DNA of 64,000 bases from Flaccisagitta enflata (lineage: Eukaryota > Chaetognatha > Sagittoidea > Aphragmophora): NCBI GenBank assembly GCA_965153355.1, contig OZ231126.1, positions 65,720,001-65,784,000 on the forward strand, read 5' to 3'. Each line of letters opens with the position of its first letter. Position 1 is the first letter of the stretch. The notes beneath the pieces are model-generated. The model was given only the letters and a program-made list of their open reading frames with translations. It was not told the DNA's origin and searched no databases. Positions 1-12,456 of the stretch are shown piece by piece. Made by a program: the position numbers and the translations under genes.

Positions 1-250
1 GTGAAGGAGCTTCCTTTTTCTTTTTCTTTAGGTGGTGGTAGTGCAACAGTGAGAGAGCTGCCTCTCCTAACCCGAAGGGTGAAGAGCTTCGAGGGTGAAG
101 AGCTTCCTGCCGGCCCACACGGTAGTGAGCTGCGTACTGGCCCGTACGGTGGATTGAGCTACCCGAGGCAGCCCGTACGTTGGTGAGCTTCTCGTCGAAG
201 CCCGCAGGGTACAATGCTTCCTACGGTGAAGGAGCTACCCGGCGAAGCTT
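1..250. repeat. degenerate minisatellite
   Basis: Variants of GGTGAAGGAGCTTCC and GCCCGTACGGTGGTGAGC recur imperfectly across this stretch. One frame stays open for 61 codons from the left edge, but its residues follow the repeat and match no family I recognise, so I do not call a gene. It may lie in the long intron upstream of the carrier exons. Confidence 0.45.
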
Positions 251-1129
251 GTTGGAAATTCTTCGGAGGATCGCTTCTTTTTCTTTTCTCTTTTCCGGGT
301 AATATAGAATCAATAGCGTGACTATAAGATCAGGCTTGCAAAGAGTTTCTACTGTCGGTAAACCGATCAAAAATGGGCTAACTGGAAGGCCTACGACCCT
401 AACTGTCACGCTGAGAATCTACAGAACCAGGAAATGAGATGACAAAATCGTATATTCTCATATGGAAACGTAGAAACTGACAGTAAAGCAAAAGAGAAAG
501 GGAAACATATCATGAGTAATGTACCTAATGCCAAAGAAGCCAAATGAATAATATGACGAAAATAGGGTCAATGATAGAAATAATGACCAGAATAATGAGG
601 GAAATAGGGTCCAATAACCGTAATGAGTAACCAATAATCAGAATAATGACCCAAATAATGAAGGAAATATGGTATGAATAATAGTAATAGATACCTCTGT
701 CAGCGTGTAGTTAACCCGTGGACCGACTCTAATTATTAGGTTCCGAAAAGAGGAGGTACGATCGTGAATAGAGCCAGACCGAAAATGAACCAGAGAAGGA
801 AAAAAGGAGGAAAGCGACGCGTCGCGACGTCGCGCCGCTTCCGACGCGACGGTGGCGACCAATCAGAAATCGTCTAATCTCGCGACACTCGATCTAGCCA
901 ATAAGAACGTGCCACGAACTGTCTAGACGTCTGGACGCTGGAAAGAAAAAGCCGGTAAACGGGTCTCTATGAGCCCTGAATATGGTCGGTAGATATGGTG
1001 CCCGTGATAAATTGAATGGATCCATGAAAGACAAATAAAGCAGAACGGATCGAATAAATGAGGCAATAAACGCTATCTAAATATGAATAGATCCAGATAA
1101 AGGATACCGGTTCTGAGGAAATGAGCTAG
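251..1129. other. no recognisable gene
   Basis: I see no exon or transposon end here. Around 530-690 the sequence is built from loose repeats of AATAATGA and GGAAATAGGGTC. The rest looks like unique intergenic or intronic sequence. Confidence 0.4.
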
Positions 1130-1279
1130 GCTTCTTGACACTTTGTCTGTCCGTCCGTTGGTGGGTCGGTTGGTTGGTTGGTCGGTCGGTCTGTCACGCT
1201 CTAGTTGAAAAGTGGGAAAACGCGTATTTCTGCCCCTGCAAACCCGTCCGCAATTGATGGCCGTGTATCCGGCCTTGTT
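1130..1279 (+). mobile_element. short Helitron-like element, 5' end degraded
   Basis: It contains the family tract of GTCC/GGTC/GGTT units (1145-1195), the motif CACGCT..AGTTGAAAA, and the 3' end: word GTCCGCAA (1247-1254), hairpin GGCCGTGTATCCGGCC and terminal CTTGTT. The 5' hairpin is not recognisable, so this copy is worn or truncated. Confidence 0.6.
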
Positions 1280-1417
1280 AGCTTAGCTGCTCTTGCCCGA
1301 ATACCTTGCTGCTCTCCCACATCACTGCCTTTCCCAACTTGCATGTTGAGTGAGGTATTCGTATATCCGGCCTTGCTCGGCTTCCCTCCCCCCCTTTCCC
1401 AACTCGCACCGGAAAAG

Positions 1418-1636
<219 letters not shown>

Positions 1637-2009
1637 GTGTGACTGATTCAGGTTTTCGCGGATTATGTCTGTTGAGGTTAGGAAAGCAAGAAAGGTCGGC
1701 GCCCGTCAAGTTGGATCGTGCGTGAGCGAATGGAATCTTTTGGATGAGCACGATGATGTAAAACATTGGCCGAGTCAAGTTGGAAGCCACTCGGCATTTC
1801 GACGATGCGTCATATTTTCGTTAGCATTAGCTTCATAGCAAAGTCAAGTTTTGACTAAGGGCGAACTTCGAAACAAGAAGCGTGTGGGACCCGCATAGGG
1901 ATGTGGAAGCGGTCGATTTTCCTGCCGCCGCAGAGTGAGAAAAAGAAAAAGAGAAGAAAAAAGAGTAAAGATAAAAGAAGGAATGAAAAGAGGAGAAAAA
2001 AGGGAAAAA

Positions 2010-2187
2010 AAAGACACGGGGTCACAATATCGTTGCGGACGGGTGGGCAGGGGCATCCAACCCCCATCCACACCCCAACCCACCCCTAACACTCAAACAT
2101 AAACAAAAAGTATGACCGTGGACCGTGGACCGACAGACCAACGGACCGACGGACAAAGCCTCTTATAGAGTTGCGTGTCCGTAACTA
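2010..2187 (-). mobile_element. short Helitron-like element (GTTRCGGAC subfamily)
   Basis: Read on the - strand it starts AGTTACGGACACGCAACT (2186 downward) followed by CTCTATAAGAGG and GTCC/GGTC repeats. It ends with the complementary word CCGCAACG and a GTGAC..GTCAC-type hairpin near 2012-2035. The centre is purine-rich, low-complexity sequence. The 3' terminus has drifted from the consensus CTTGTT. Confidence 0.7.
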
Positions 2188-2493
2188 AAAAGTGAAGATG
2201 GAAGAAAGGAAGGATGGAAGAAAGTAACGAAGAAAGAAAAAGAGAAAGACAGGGCAAGATAAAATAAAAAAACAAACCTTTTGGTCCATCAAGAAAGTAA
2301 AAAAGAAAATGGAGGAAAGGAAGAAAAGAAAGAAAAAGAGGAAGAAGGGGCAAAAGGAAATAAAAAAAAAAAAAAACAAAAAAAAAACAGAGAAAGAAAG
2401 ATATTTTGAATATAACTCTTTTGGTCTATCAAAAATTCCAACTAGCCTAGTTCATATGCGAGGATTTATCTTTATATTCTCATTCTTGTCACC

Positions 2494-2495
<2 letters not shown>
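2188..2495. other. A-rich low-complexity stretch
   Basis: Runs of GAAAGAAAAAG and poly(A) between an element end and a microsatellite. Open frames here are Lys/Arg-rich artefacts. Confidence 0.6.

Positions 2496-2576
<81 letters not shown>
2496..2576. repeat. (AG)n microsatellite
   Basis: About 40 uninterrupted AG units. Confidence 0.98.
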
Positions 2577-2578
<2 letters not shown>

Positions 2579-2851
2579 CAATATTTCTTGCGTGCATGCT
2601 TGTGGTATTCTCTATTCAATGTCGCTGATGGGTATTGTTGTTGCTCAATAGAGAACTTCCCGTGTCGGGTAATTGGGTCATTGGACAAAGTTTCTTTCTC
2701 CTATGCTCAATCAACAAGCTTGTCTACATTCAGTTACTTGAGTTGCTTAAAGCGGAATGCCTGAATCCAGTAGTTTTTTAATATGTCGACTTGTTGCTCC
2801 GTAATGATGAGAAAATTGCAGATCTTTGTTTGATGAGCGTTAGGCGGTTTT

Positions 2852-3025
2852 AAGTCGCGTGCTACGCGACTCTAGACCCCGCTATGTTCGTCGGTCTGTC
2901 CGTCCCAATTTTACTTTTATTTATGATTTTTATTCTTTCACTGCTGCTGTCCAAATGGTCTAGTGACCTCAAATATGGCCCCTGCCCACTCGCACGCGAC
3001 TGGGTGCCGTGTATCCGGCCTTATT
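2852..3025 (+). mobile_element. short Helitron-like element (TCGCGTGC subfamily)
   Basis: The 5' end AGTCGCGTGCTACGCGACT is a hairpin. The complementary word GCACGCGACT is at 2992-3001, then hairpin GCCGTGTATCCGGC and end CTTATT. GTCC-type repeats follow the 5' hairpin. There is no coding capacity. Confidence 0.75.
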
Positions 3026-3289
3026 ATTTTTGTTGCAGGAGGATCAATGAGTCGTTAAACTTTCGTCAGTTGCCCTTTGGCCAAAAGTCTATAAAAATTT
3101 AGTGCTCCAATAGGGTTTAGTGATTTTCGATTTGGGAGGTGCTCGATCTTAAGTTTGGAGCTTCTGTTTTTTATCCGAGGCTCTTTTTTATTACATCTGA
3201 AATTGTTTTTTTATCGCTCGCGCAAGATTCTCATGATGGTATGTTGGTCGTTCCGTTTATCTCGATTGACCCATCCGTTGAATACTGCT

Positions 3290-3970
3290 TTTTGGGCAGC
3301 GGCCCTAAAGGGGACGAAGTCCTGTAGAACCCAGGGGGGATCTGTTTGTATGTACATACATTCGTCCCCCCTCCTCAGGGCTTTGTCTCTTTCGGGGCTC
3401 ATACCAACTCATATTCTGCCTAATAGCCCAAATCTAAGTAAAATGGCCCATATTGAAGCATAATGGTCTAAATCATAGCAAAATGGCCCAAATCTTTGCT
3501 AAGTGACCCAAATTTGGATAGAAATCCTAAATTCTGGCCGGAGTTCTCATTTTGGCTCTTTCTGGCCCCCATTCAGGCCTCTTGAGACTTAATTCCTAGC
3601 CTCAGCGACCCAAATCCCAGCCCCTTAGACCATGATATTGGCCTCAAGAGACCTAAATACTAAGATCTTCTAGTCTCTAGGACCCAAATCATGGTTTAAA
3701 TGACTCAAATCCTTGCCTTGAAGACCCAGATCCTGGCCTCTAAAAAACCAGATTCTGGTTTAAGTTCCTGATCCAAGTCTCCATGGCACAGACCCAAGCC
3801 TTCATTGTCCAGATCCATGTCTCTAAGATCCATATCTTGGATTGACGGATGGACGGACAAGCAGATTCCCCCTGTGCTCTACAGGTCTTCATCCTTTTCG
3901 GGATCGCTGCCCTAATTTCCCCCCCCCACTTTTCAAACAAACTATTCAAGCAGGGCATGGGTACCGCTGA
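3290..3970. repeat. minisatellite with GGCCC..GGGG hairpin modules
   Basis: The left module reads GGGCAGCGGCCCTAAAGGGG followed by AAGTCCTGTAGAACCC (3295-3335). A partly complementary module lies at 3864-3915 (CTGTGCTCTACAGG, then GGGATCGCTGCCC). Between them GACCCAAATCCTGGCCTC-like units repeat imperfectly. The same module plus minisatellite layout recurs near 33.9-36.1, 38.2 and 57.2 kb. Confidence 0.6.
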
Positions 3971-4299
3971 CCAAATACTGCCTTTGGGCTGCCAATCCGA
4001 TATTTCACTGCCAGTTAGGTGGGACCTCGACATCATATTTGTAACAAATACTGACAGAATAAGCAGGAACAAACTCTGCATTATGAACCCAGATGTGTGG
4101 GACTTGTAGGCTATTTGGATGGAAAACTGCTCAAGTCCTATTTCCCGCGCCTGTATTTCTCCACTCTTCTCTGTCTCCCGATTAATATTTTTTTTCCTTT
4201 TTGTCACCTTTTTATTTTGCTTCCATTTGCGATATGACCGTTTGCCAAAGATATTTTGGCACTTGATTCCTAGGGGACAGCAAGGGAATCATTCTTCGT

Positions 4300-4476
4300 T
4301 TTTCCTCTCTTTGTCCTTTCTTTCTTTCTTTTTCTTTCTTTTTTTTTTCTTTCTTTCTTTTTTCTTTCTTTTTTCTTTTTCTTTTTTCTTTCTTTCTTTT
4401 TTTTTCTTTCTTTTTTTCTTTCTTTCTTTCTTTCTTTTTTTCTTTCTTTTTTTCATTCTTTCATTCATGCTTTCAT

Positions 4477-4513
<37 letters not shown>

Positions 4514-4579
4514 TCTCGCTCTCTCTCACTCTCTCCCACTCTCTCCCACTGTCTGTCTCTCTGTCTGTCTCTCTGTCTG

Positions 4580-4652
<73 letters not shown>

Positions 4653-4675
4653 CTGTCTCTGTCTCTGTCTCCTCT
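4300..4675. repeat. (TTTC)n then (TC)n microsatellite
   Basis: A degenerate pyrimidine tract of TTTC/TTTTTC units (4300-4515) passes into (TC)n with CTGT interruptions. The long Phe-Leu-Ser frame across it is an artefact. Confidence 0.95.
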
Positions 4676-4940
4676 CTCCCTCCCTCCGTTCCTTGCTCCG
4701 TTTTATATTCCGATTTATCGGAACTTCCACAGCGTTGTTTATAAACAAGGCCGCTGAGCAAATAAGTCAACTTCGAAACTACTCACTGCACCGTTTCGTA
4801 GAATGTTTTCAAAGAATGTCACAAACTATTCATTTATACAATTAGCTAATGATTAGACTTATAAAGCAAGGTCTAGGAGTAGGCGCGCGCACGTGTTAGA
4901 AAAATGTTGAAATGAAAAGCTGGTTTTCTTTTCTTTTTAG

Positions 4941-6005
<1,065 letters not shown>

Positions 6006-6118
6006 AAAAAGAACTGTAGTGTACGATCTGATGAAACCGTTGGAAGAGTCTGGCGTGGATGGAGTTGACTCTCACGTGCAAAGTGGAAGTGGCGAGCTGA
6101 TTCCAGCTACTGTGGACT

Positions 6119-6124
6119 AATAAA
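6119..6124 (+). promoter_or_regulatory. poly(A) signal of the carrier gene
   Basis: AATAAA lies 114 bases after the stop codon, a normal distance for a short 3' UTR, and no closer signal is seen. Confidence 0.75.
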
Positions 6125-6632
6125 GCCACAGCGCAGCTGTCGGCACACGTTTTGTATAAGACTCGATTTGATGGAATGATTCGACCGTCACTTCCGCTCT
6201 CTCAAACTCGTCATTTTTGTGTCATTCCCCAGTAATCCCCAACACATGAAAAGAGAGGCTGATTTACCCATTCGAATAAGATTCAAGTGTCTTTGGTAAT
6301 TCTAGAACCATGCCGATATTGACTCGATAGAGACCTCATCACCAATCACGTTCGCCAATTTTCTGAACATTTCAAATGATCTGCACCATCTGAATTCAAA
6401 GAGAGATGGGGGGGGGACTAGTGGGACGTGTTGAACATGTTGGACACTTCACGAGTCCCTCCAGACGCGTCGAGCTTCGATAAATTACACGTTTAGCAAC
6501 TTTCGCTATCGCCGTCTGTTTGTTCGTCCAACACGATCTGTAAATGCCCGCCTCGGTATTTGCAGGGTGACGCTTCCGATTAGCCCATTGCGCTTAAATC
6601 GTGCGCACATCCAATCATTCATCCGTATCATG
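6125..6632. other. intergenic, no gene seen
   Basis: Unique-looking sequence downstream of the carrier gene. I find no exon, repeat end or RNA gene in it. Confidence 0.4.
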
Positions 6633-6634
6633 TA

Positions 6635-7228
6635 CAGTGCGATGGGAGCAAAGACGACATAGACTGGAGGATAGATTTTAGGTATTATAATTTCATTTGA
6701 TTTATAAAAGAAATTTAGATCTATGTTAATTAAAAGCTGTTTTATTGCATGAATATATTATTTTTTCTCATTTTTCAACTTATGACTTGATTTCATCAGG
6801 ACTTCATTTTTCAACGTTTTAATCTAGCTCATCAAAACGGGGATGAAAATTTTTTATAATTTTAAGAAAAAAAATCGCTTAATTAGACTATTTTTACAGG
6901 TTTTACAGCTATTTTTCAAAAAGAACAGTTATGTAAATTAATATCTGGTCAATGCTTAAAACTGGCATAAAACCTGTAAAAATGGTCCGATTGAGCTGAT
7001 TTTTTTCTAAATTATAAAGAATTTTCTGGCCGATCTGATAAGCTAGGTTAGAACATTGAAAAATGAAGTCTTGATGAAGTCTAGTCAGAAGTTAAAAAAT
7101 GAGAGAAGCCAGTATTTACAAGTAATAAAGCAACCTTTAATTAGTATGAATTTTTTTACACATTTAATGAAATTAAGATACTTAAAATCTATCCTCCAGT
7201 CTAGGTCGTCATTGCTCCCAACGTACTG
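6635..7228. mobile_element. mariner-like palindromic MITE
   Basis: The ends are CAGTGCGATGGGAGCAAAGA and, complemented, CAGTACGTTGGGAGCAATGA, directly flanked by TA on both sides (6633-6634, 7229-7230). The two halves remain similar for well over 100 bases inward (CTGGAGGATAGATTTTA on both arms) and pair again around the centre near 6930, so the 594-base element is almost a complete fold-back. TA duplication and a CAGT start are typical of Tc1/mariner relatives. The same terminus bounds the insertion at 52861-53299. Confidence 0.85.
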
Positions 7229-7230
7229 TA

Positions 7231-7882
7231 GCGAAGTTCTGTCGAGGGGCTTTGGTATTATTCGAGCAGTTATCATCTTTCGTACGACGACATATTGTAC
7301 GTCGGTCGTCAATTGTTTTGATCTTCTCTATTGGTTACGAATTATCGCTCTGAGATTAGGTACCTAAGAAATTGTATTAGTCACGTGCGCGCGACTCTAT
7401 AACTATTTATAAACTTAAGCTTTGTTTGTCGGCACCATCGTCTCAGAAACACCATGGATGTGTTCCAACATTACTCAGGATTTTTATGGTCTATGGCAAC
7501 TCAAAACAAGATCTCTACAAAAGAAAATATTTTAGGAGCGCTTTTTGAGACAAGTCCATTTTGACAAAATGCGTTGCATTTGGACTCCTGGTGGATTTGC
7601 AACGCATACCATATGCTGCAAATGCAACACATGTTTTGCGAATGCAACACATCACATTTGAATTATTTCATCAAAAAAAGCTTTTTTCTCTTAAAGCGCT
7701 CCTTGGAATATTTTCTACTGTCTTGATCTTGCATTGCATGACCATGGCCCTAACAAACTAAAAAAAAACTCGAGGCATACCCAGTCACTAAGTCAAAGAC
7801 AATGGTGTCGATCGGATGGTCGGTTGGTCCGTAACCTATGGTTTTTGCATCACTGCTCCTGGCCATGTTGGTTAACCTATTT
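7231..7882. other. no recognisable gene
   Basis: A stretch near 7560-7650 repeats AATGCAACACAT and GCATTTG motifs. No convincing exon is present. Confidence 0.4.
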
Positions 7883-8035
7883 TAGTCGCGTGCTACGCGA
7901 CTCTACACCCAGCTTTGTCGGTCCGTCGGTCCGTCCATCCGTCGGTCCGTCCGTCACACTTTACTTTTTTTTTGCGGTCTTTGGCCTCACTGCCCACCCG
8001 CACGCGACTAGATTAGCCGTGTATCCAGCCTTTTT
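7883..8035 (+). mobile_element. short Helitron-like element (TCGCGTGC subfamily)
   Basis: 5' hairpin AGTCGCGTGCTACGCGACT, then (GTCC/GGTC)n, complementary word GCACGCGACT at 8000-8009, then GCCGTGTATCCAGCC and a T-rich end in place of CTTGTT. At about 153 bases it is one of the shortest copies. Confidence 0.78.
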
Positions 8036-9069
8036 CACAATCGAGGCAAAGTGGCAAAGGATTATTTCTTCCATTAGGATAAACTCATCATCTCGTGTAT
8101 TTCTCGATATAATTATACCTAGACTTAATCACTGCTGCTTAGCAACCAACCTTTTAACGCAAGTTTTTAACAAATTAGAGTTCTGTCTGGGTTTGTAGGC
8201 CGTGGTATAGTCGCGGAAGAGTGTGAAATTACCAACAGAATGAACAAGGAAATATCTCTCACATTTGTTCGCTAAGAATAATACCGCTTCTCCTTATCAC
8301 GTCATATCACCGTATCTTTTGAACAAAATGACCTATTTTTACCTCGCAAGGTGGTAAATAGTAAGTCTTTAAAGCAGACCGAGCTCCGTTGTGTCTCAGA
8401 TAGAATGTGTCAGCAGCTTGTGTCGCCATTTATATGCATTCAAACAGTACAAGACACGTTCTCTTTTGCATGGCGTATTGCAATTTATTGTTTCATTTTT
8501 TACCATGAATACCCACTTTTGGCTTCTCGTTGTAATAAAAATGGGATCGATAGTTGTATGTGCCGCAGTTCTCTTGTTGCTTTACGAGTGATACTTCTGA
8601 AACGCCTCGAAAAAAGAAAAAAGAGTGAGCACTAAGATATTGCTTGCAGTATGATGTATTTTGTTAGTTATCTACTCAAAAACGGTATCAGTTTTCCGTC
8701 ATCGCGCCGGACTTATCTTCGCAAAAGTATGACCTTTGTGAAATTTTAGCGTACTCGAAGAGGGGAGTGAAACTGTTGTTTGAGTGCTTCACATAGGAAA
8801 GGTTTGGAGTATCATTTCACTTTATTCACAAAATATAGAAGAATAAAAATCATGAAAATGTTTTCTTTTATCAAAATTCTTTCTTTTTCCGTTTTTATTT
8901 TGGCCGAAAAGTTCTCATAGGAACCAGTAAAATCCCGTTGGTTTCGTTAATAAACTATTAGTGATTATAATTTTGAAAATTAGAACATTGCTTACCTAAA
9001 AACAGACAAGACTCACTGAAAATTGCCGTAGAATTTACTACCCAAGCCAAATAAATCATGAATTTTATA
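8036..9069. other. no recognisable gene
   Basis: AT-rich sequence with a few frames under 100 codons that match nothing I know. No repeat ends are visible. Confidence 0.4.
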
Positions 9070-9411
9070 CAGGGATGTATATAGTTCTATGATCTTTCAT
9101 TAGGCCCCCCCTTGATTTTCTTTCTCGCGATGCGTCGCATCGCATGGCAAAATCTATGATTTTTTCCCCATATAGCAATATAACGGAGTTTTTTAGGTTT
9201 AAATAGTGTTAAATTGTGTTTACTAATCAGTTTTTATGATTTGGTACTGCCAAATGGGTGGTTTCATGACAGATCACCCAAACTGAAAACCCTAAAAAAA
9301 TAGAATTTGTTCTTTTTTGGTGTAAAAATAGCCCCTGGGAGATATTCAAGAATCCCGAAGATTTTCGCTCTCGGACCCATATTTTGGGTTTTAGGGGGGT
9401 TCAAAATTTTG

Positions 9412-9714
9412 CAGGGGTGTATAAAGTTGAGTAGAATATAATCAAAGGGTTTGGAGATGGGGAAGAAAATCAAAAATTTGAAAAAAAGAAAAAAGAAAAT
9501 TTTTGAAGATCTAACATTTTTGATAGTACCAAAAGGTAAAATACAATTACTACAACACAACTCAACACTATTTAAACCTGAAATAATCGGTTTTATAACT
9601 TTAAGGGGAAGAAAATCAATGATTTTATAACGCGACGCGACGCTTCGCGGGGAAGAAAATCAAAGGCAGGGGGGGGGAATAAAATCAAAAGCCGCTCAAC
9701 TATATACCTCCCTG
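9412..9714. mobile_element. hAT-like MITE, intact copy
   Basis: The ends CAGGGGTGTATAAAGTTGAG and, complemented, CAGGGAGGTATATAGTTGAG lie between perfect 8-base duplications AAATTTTG (9404-9411 and 9715-9722). It is 303 bases long and sits inside the left arm of the palindromic element. The interior matches the copy at 49382-49705, including GGAGATGGGGAAG and GCGACGCGACGC. Confidence 0.88.
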
Positions 9715-10370
9715 AAATTTTGGGCCCCCCGAGTACCCCCAGAACTTTAAATAGCTATATCTCAGCCATTTTTTATAGTAAAAGGACAATCTTGGTGTCA
9801 ATCTTCTTGGGGGTTTTTACCCCTAGGGGTAGTACCCCGGGGTACCGCAGGGTACCTAGTACATAAAAATTTTGAAAAAAAAAGTAAGAAAAATATTCTT
9901 CTATGTTTGTAGTTTCATATTCAAGATTAAAAAAAATGGTACCTCTGCACCTTAATACCCAAAAAACATAACAAAAATGAAAGGTAAGGCCCATTTTTCA
10001 GTATTTCTGCTTAAATCGACGGTTTTTGGGAAAATGTTCAAAAATGGACCTTATCACCCATTTTTGTTATTTTTTTCTGGTATTAAGGCGCTGAGTACTA
10101 CCCCTTGGGGTAAAAACCCCAAAAATGATTTTTTTTGGTTCAAATTTTTGTCCTCGACGTTCAGTTTACGTCGAGGACTATAACATAGCACTGATCGTGT
10201 AGTAAGCCGTTGTTGTTTGTTGTTCGTCGTGTCAACCCTTAAAAACTTGAGAACCACAACTCAGATGTTGATGAAACTTGGTCAGTGTTATTTTTACAGC
10301 ATTACTATCCTGTGTACCAACTTTCAACAACATTCATTAATATTTAATACCCTTTGCCTATTATTTTTGT

Positions 10371-10709
10371 AGTAATATTAATTCCTGGACTTGTGCAATT
10401 TACATAGGGGAAGGGTAGTAAAGGTTCACCAATGTTGTTCAAACTTGTTGTGAAGGTTTATTGCATCAATAAGCTCCCCTGCAAGATTTCAGATAATTCT
10501 GAGTATTGGTTTAGAAGATAAAAGGGTATTTTGCTAGTAATATTAATTCCTAGACTTATGCAATTTACATAGGGGAATGGTAGTAAAGGTTCACCAATGT
10601 TGTTCAAACTTGTTGTGAAGGTTCATTACATCAATTAAAGCTCCCCTGCAAGATTTCATTAAATTCTGAGTATTGGTTAAGAAAATATAAGGGTATTTGT
10701 GATGTATCT
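10371..10709. repeat. two tandem copies of a ~165-base unit
   Basis: Copies begin at 10371 and 10536 with AGTAATATTAATTCCT, and a third starts at about 10710 before diverging. Both contain CAATGTTGTTCAAACTTGTT and CTCCCCTGCAAGATTTCA. Confidence 0.85.
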
Positions 10710-10729
10710 AGTAACATTATATCCTGGAC

Positions 10730-10935
10730 TTGAATTTTTGGAAATTTTTTTAATTTTTTTTGAAAAAATTTTTTTTTTGAAAAAAATTTTTTTTTTTAAA
10801 AAAAAATTTTTTTTAGCAATTTTTTGAAAAAAATTTTTTTTGAAAAAAATTTTTGAAAAAAATTTTGAAAAAAATTTTTTTTTTTTGAAAATTTTTTTTT
10901 GAAAAATATTTTTTTTGAAAATAATTTTTTTTTTT
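10730..10935. repeat. alternating poly(A)/poly(T) tract
   Basis: Short runs of A and T alternate with GAAAAA spacers. This is low-complexity DNA that can fold on itself and has no coding value. Confidence 0.9.
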
Positions 10936-10948
10936 ATTGTTGGATTAT

Positions 10949-11072
10949 AAGGTATGCTTTCATGGATTTCAAGGAATGCCATCATGGGCTTCAAGGTATG
11001 CCATCATAGGCTGCAAGGTATGCCACCATGAACTTCAAGGTATGCCATCATGGACTTTAAGGTATGCAATCG
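10949..11072. repeat. 22-base minisatellite
   Basis: About five imperfect copies of AAGGTATGCCATCATGGCTT-like units. Confidence 0.85.
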
Positions 11073-11514
11073 GTAGCTGGGTCAGACTGAGTAGCCGGGT
11101 CAGACTGAGTAGCCGGGTCAGACTGAGTAGCCGGGTCAGACTAAGTAGCCGGGTCAGACTAAAATAGTAAGGTCAGACTGAGTAGCCGGGTCAGACTGGG
11201 TAGATAGGTCAGACTGAGTAGCCAGGTCAGGCTGAGTAGCTGGATCCAGACTGAGTAGCAGGGTCAGACTGAGTGGCAGGCCAGACTAGTGCCGGGTCAG
11301 ACTAGTGCTTGGGTCAGACTGAGTAGCAGGTCAGACTGAGTAGCGCGGGTCAGACTGAGTAACCAGGTCAGACTGAGTAGCCGGGTCCAGACCCAGTGGC
11401 AGGTCAGACTGGTAGCGGGTCAGACTGAGTAGCAGGGTCAGACTGATGGCCGGGTCAGACTGGGTAGCCAGGTCAGACTGAGTAGCTGGGTCAGACTGAG
11501 TAGCTTGGTCAGGA
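11073..11514. repeat. ~19-base minisatellite (GGGTCAGACTGAGTAGCC)
   Basis: More than 20 copies of GGGTCAGACTGAGTAGCC with substitutions and small indels, all in one orientation. Confidence 0.93.
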
Positions 11515-12214
11515 CTCCAAATAGACTCTGATCGAGGACTATTGTTTTAAAAATTTCCCAATAGATTCTTTGGTTAATACAGAAGATTGACACCAAGATT
11601 GTCCTTTTACTATAAAAAATGGCTGAGATATAGCTATTCAAAGTTCTGGGGGCTCAAAATTTCAATCCCCCTTAAAACCCAAAATATGCGTCCGAGAGCG
11701 AAAATCTTTGGGATTCTTGAATATCTCCCCAAGGGCTACCTTTACACCAAAAAAGAGAAAATTCTATTTTTTTAGGGTTTTCAGTTTGGGTGATCTGTCA
11801 TGAAACCACCCAAATATTTTTTTTCCCAAATTTTTTTTCTCTCTTTTCCTTCTTACATGTTTTCTCCCCATCTCCAAACCCTTTATTTTTCCCACTCTCC
11901 CACCAGGGGGGGGGGGGAATGTAGAACAATATACAAGCCTGAATTTTTATACAATGAAATTTATTGAAAATTTTTGTTCTGAAGTTTTCAATCAATTTCT
12001 CAACATACATATTTTATATAAACAAACTTGCATATGCCTGTTTTAATCTCAAATCCTTTATTCTACAGCTGAAAAAACACGCAAAATGCATCGAGAAACT
12101 TGCTTTGTCAATGTACTATAGCCCACTGAAAATTTTAGATTTGCATAAAGAATCAAAATATCAATAAAATAAGCTCGATTCTTGAGTCATAAATAGAGCA
12201 CGCTATGTTCTTTT

Positions 12215-12456
12215 TAGTTGCGGACACTTAACTCTATAAGAGGCTTTGTCTGTCCGTTGGTTGGTCGGTTGGTCCGTCACGCTCAAGTTGAAAACGCGAA
12301 AAACGCGCATTTATGATACTGCAGTTGTTATTGTGTGTGTGGGGGTGTGTGAGTGCGTAGTAGGAGTGGTTAGGGATGGGGTTAGGGTTAGGCTGGGGGT
12401 TGAATTCCCCCTGCCCACCCATCCGCAACGATATTGTGACCCCTACGTCACTTGTT
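12215..12456 (+). mobile_element. short Helitron-like element (TTGCGGAC subfamily)
   Basis: 5' AGTTGCGGACACTTAACT then CTCTATAAGAGG (a second small hairpin), (GGTT/GGTC)n and CACGCTCAAGTTGAAAACG. The 3' word ATCCGCAAC (12421-12429) is followed by hairpin GTGAC..GTCAC and CTTGTT. A GTGTGTGGGGGTG stretch fills the middle. Confidence 0.8.

Larger units (their letters stand above)
9256..11811. mobile_element. palindromic DNA element inserted in the MITE
   Basis: The inverted ends are GGGTGGTTTCATGACAGATC (9256) and its complement ending at 11811, with AAAT on both outer sides (9252-9255, 11812-11815). The arms stay alike through TCCGAGAGCGAAAATCTT and AGCTATATCTCAGCCATTTT up to about 9807 and 11580. 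The centre of about 1.7 kb holds tandem repeats but no transposase-like frame, so it is non-autonomous. I cannot assign a superfamily. Confidence 0.72.
9070..11941. mobile_element. hAT-like MITE split in two by a nested element
   Basis: The outer ends are CAGGGATGTATATAG (9070) and, complemented, CAGGCTTGTATATTG (11941). They are flanked by AATTTTATA on the left and AATTTTTATA on the right, a duplication with one T indel. Only 9070-9255 and 11812-11941 belong to this MITE, about 316 bases. Its two halves correspond to the right and left halves of the intact copy at 49382-49705. Everything between is a later insertion. Confidence 0.72.

Noticed and set aside
1-186. 61-codon frame at the left edge
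   Set aside because: Its sequence follows an imperfect tandem repeat and does not match the missing carrier exons.
9070-9714. Single 645-base MITE
   Set aside because: The inner copy at 9412-9714 has its own perfect AAATTTTG duplication, and the left piece 9070-9255 pairs with 11812-11941 as the other half of an older copy.
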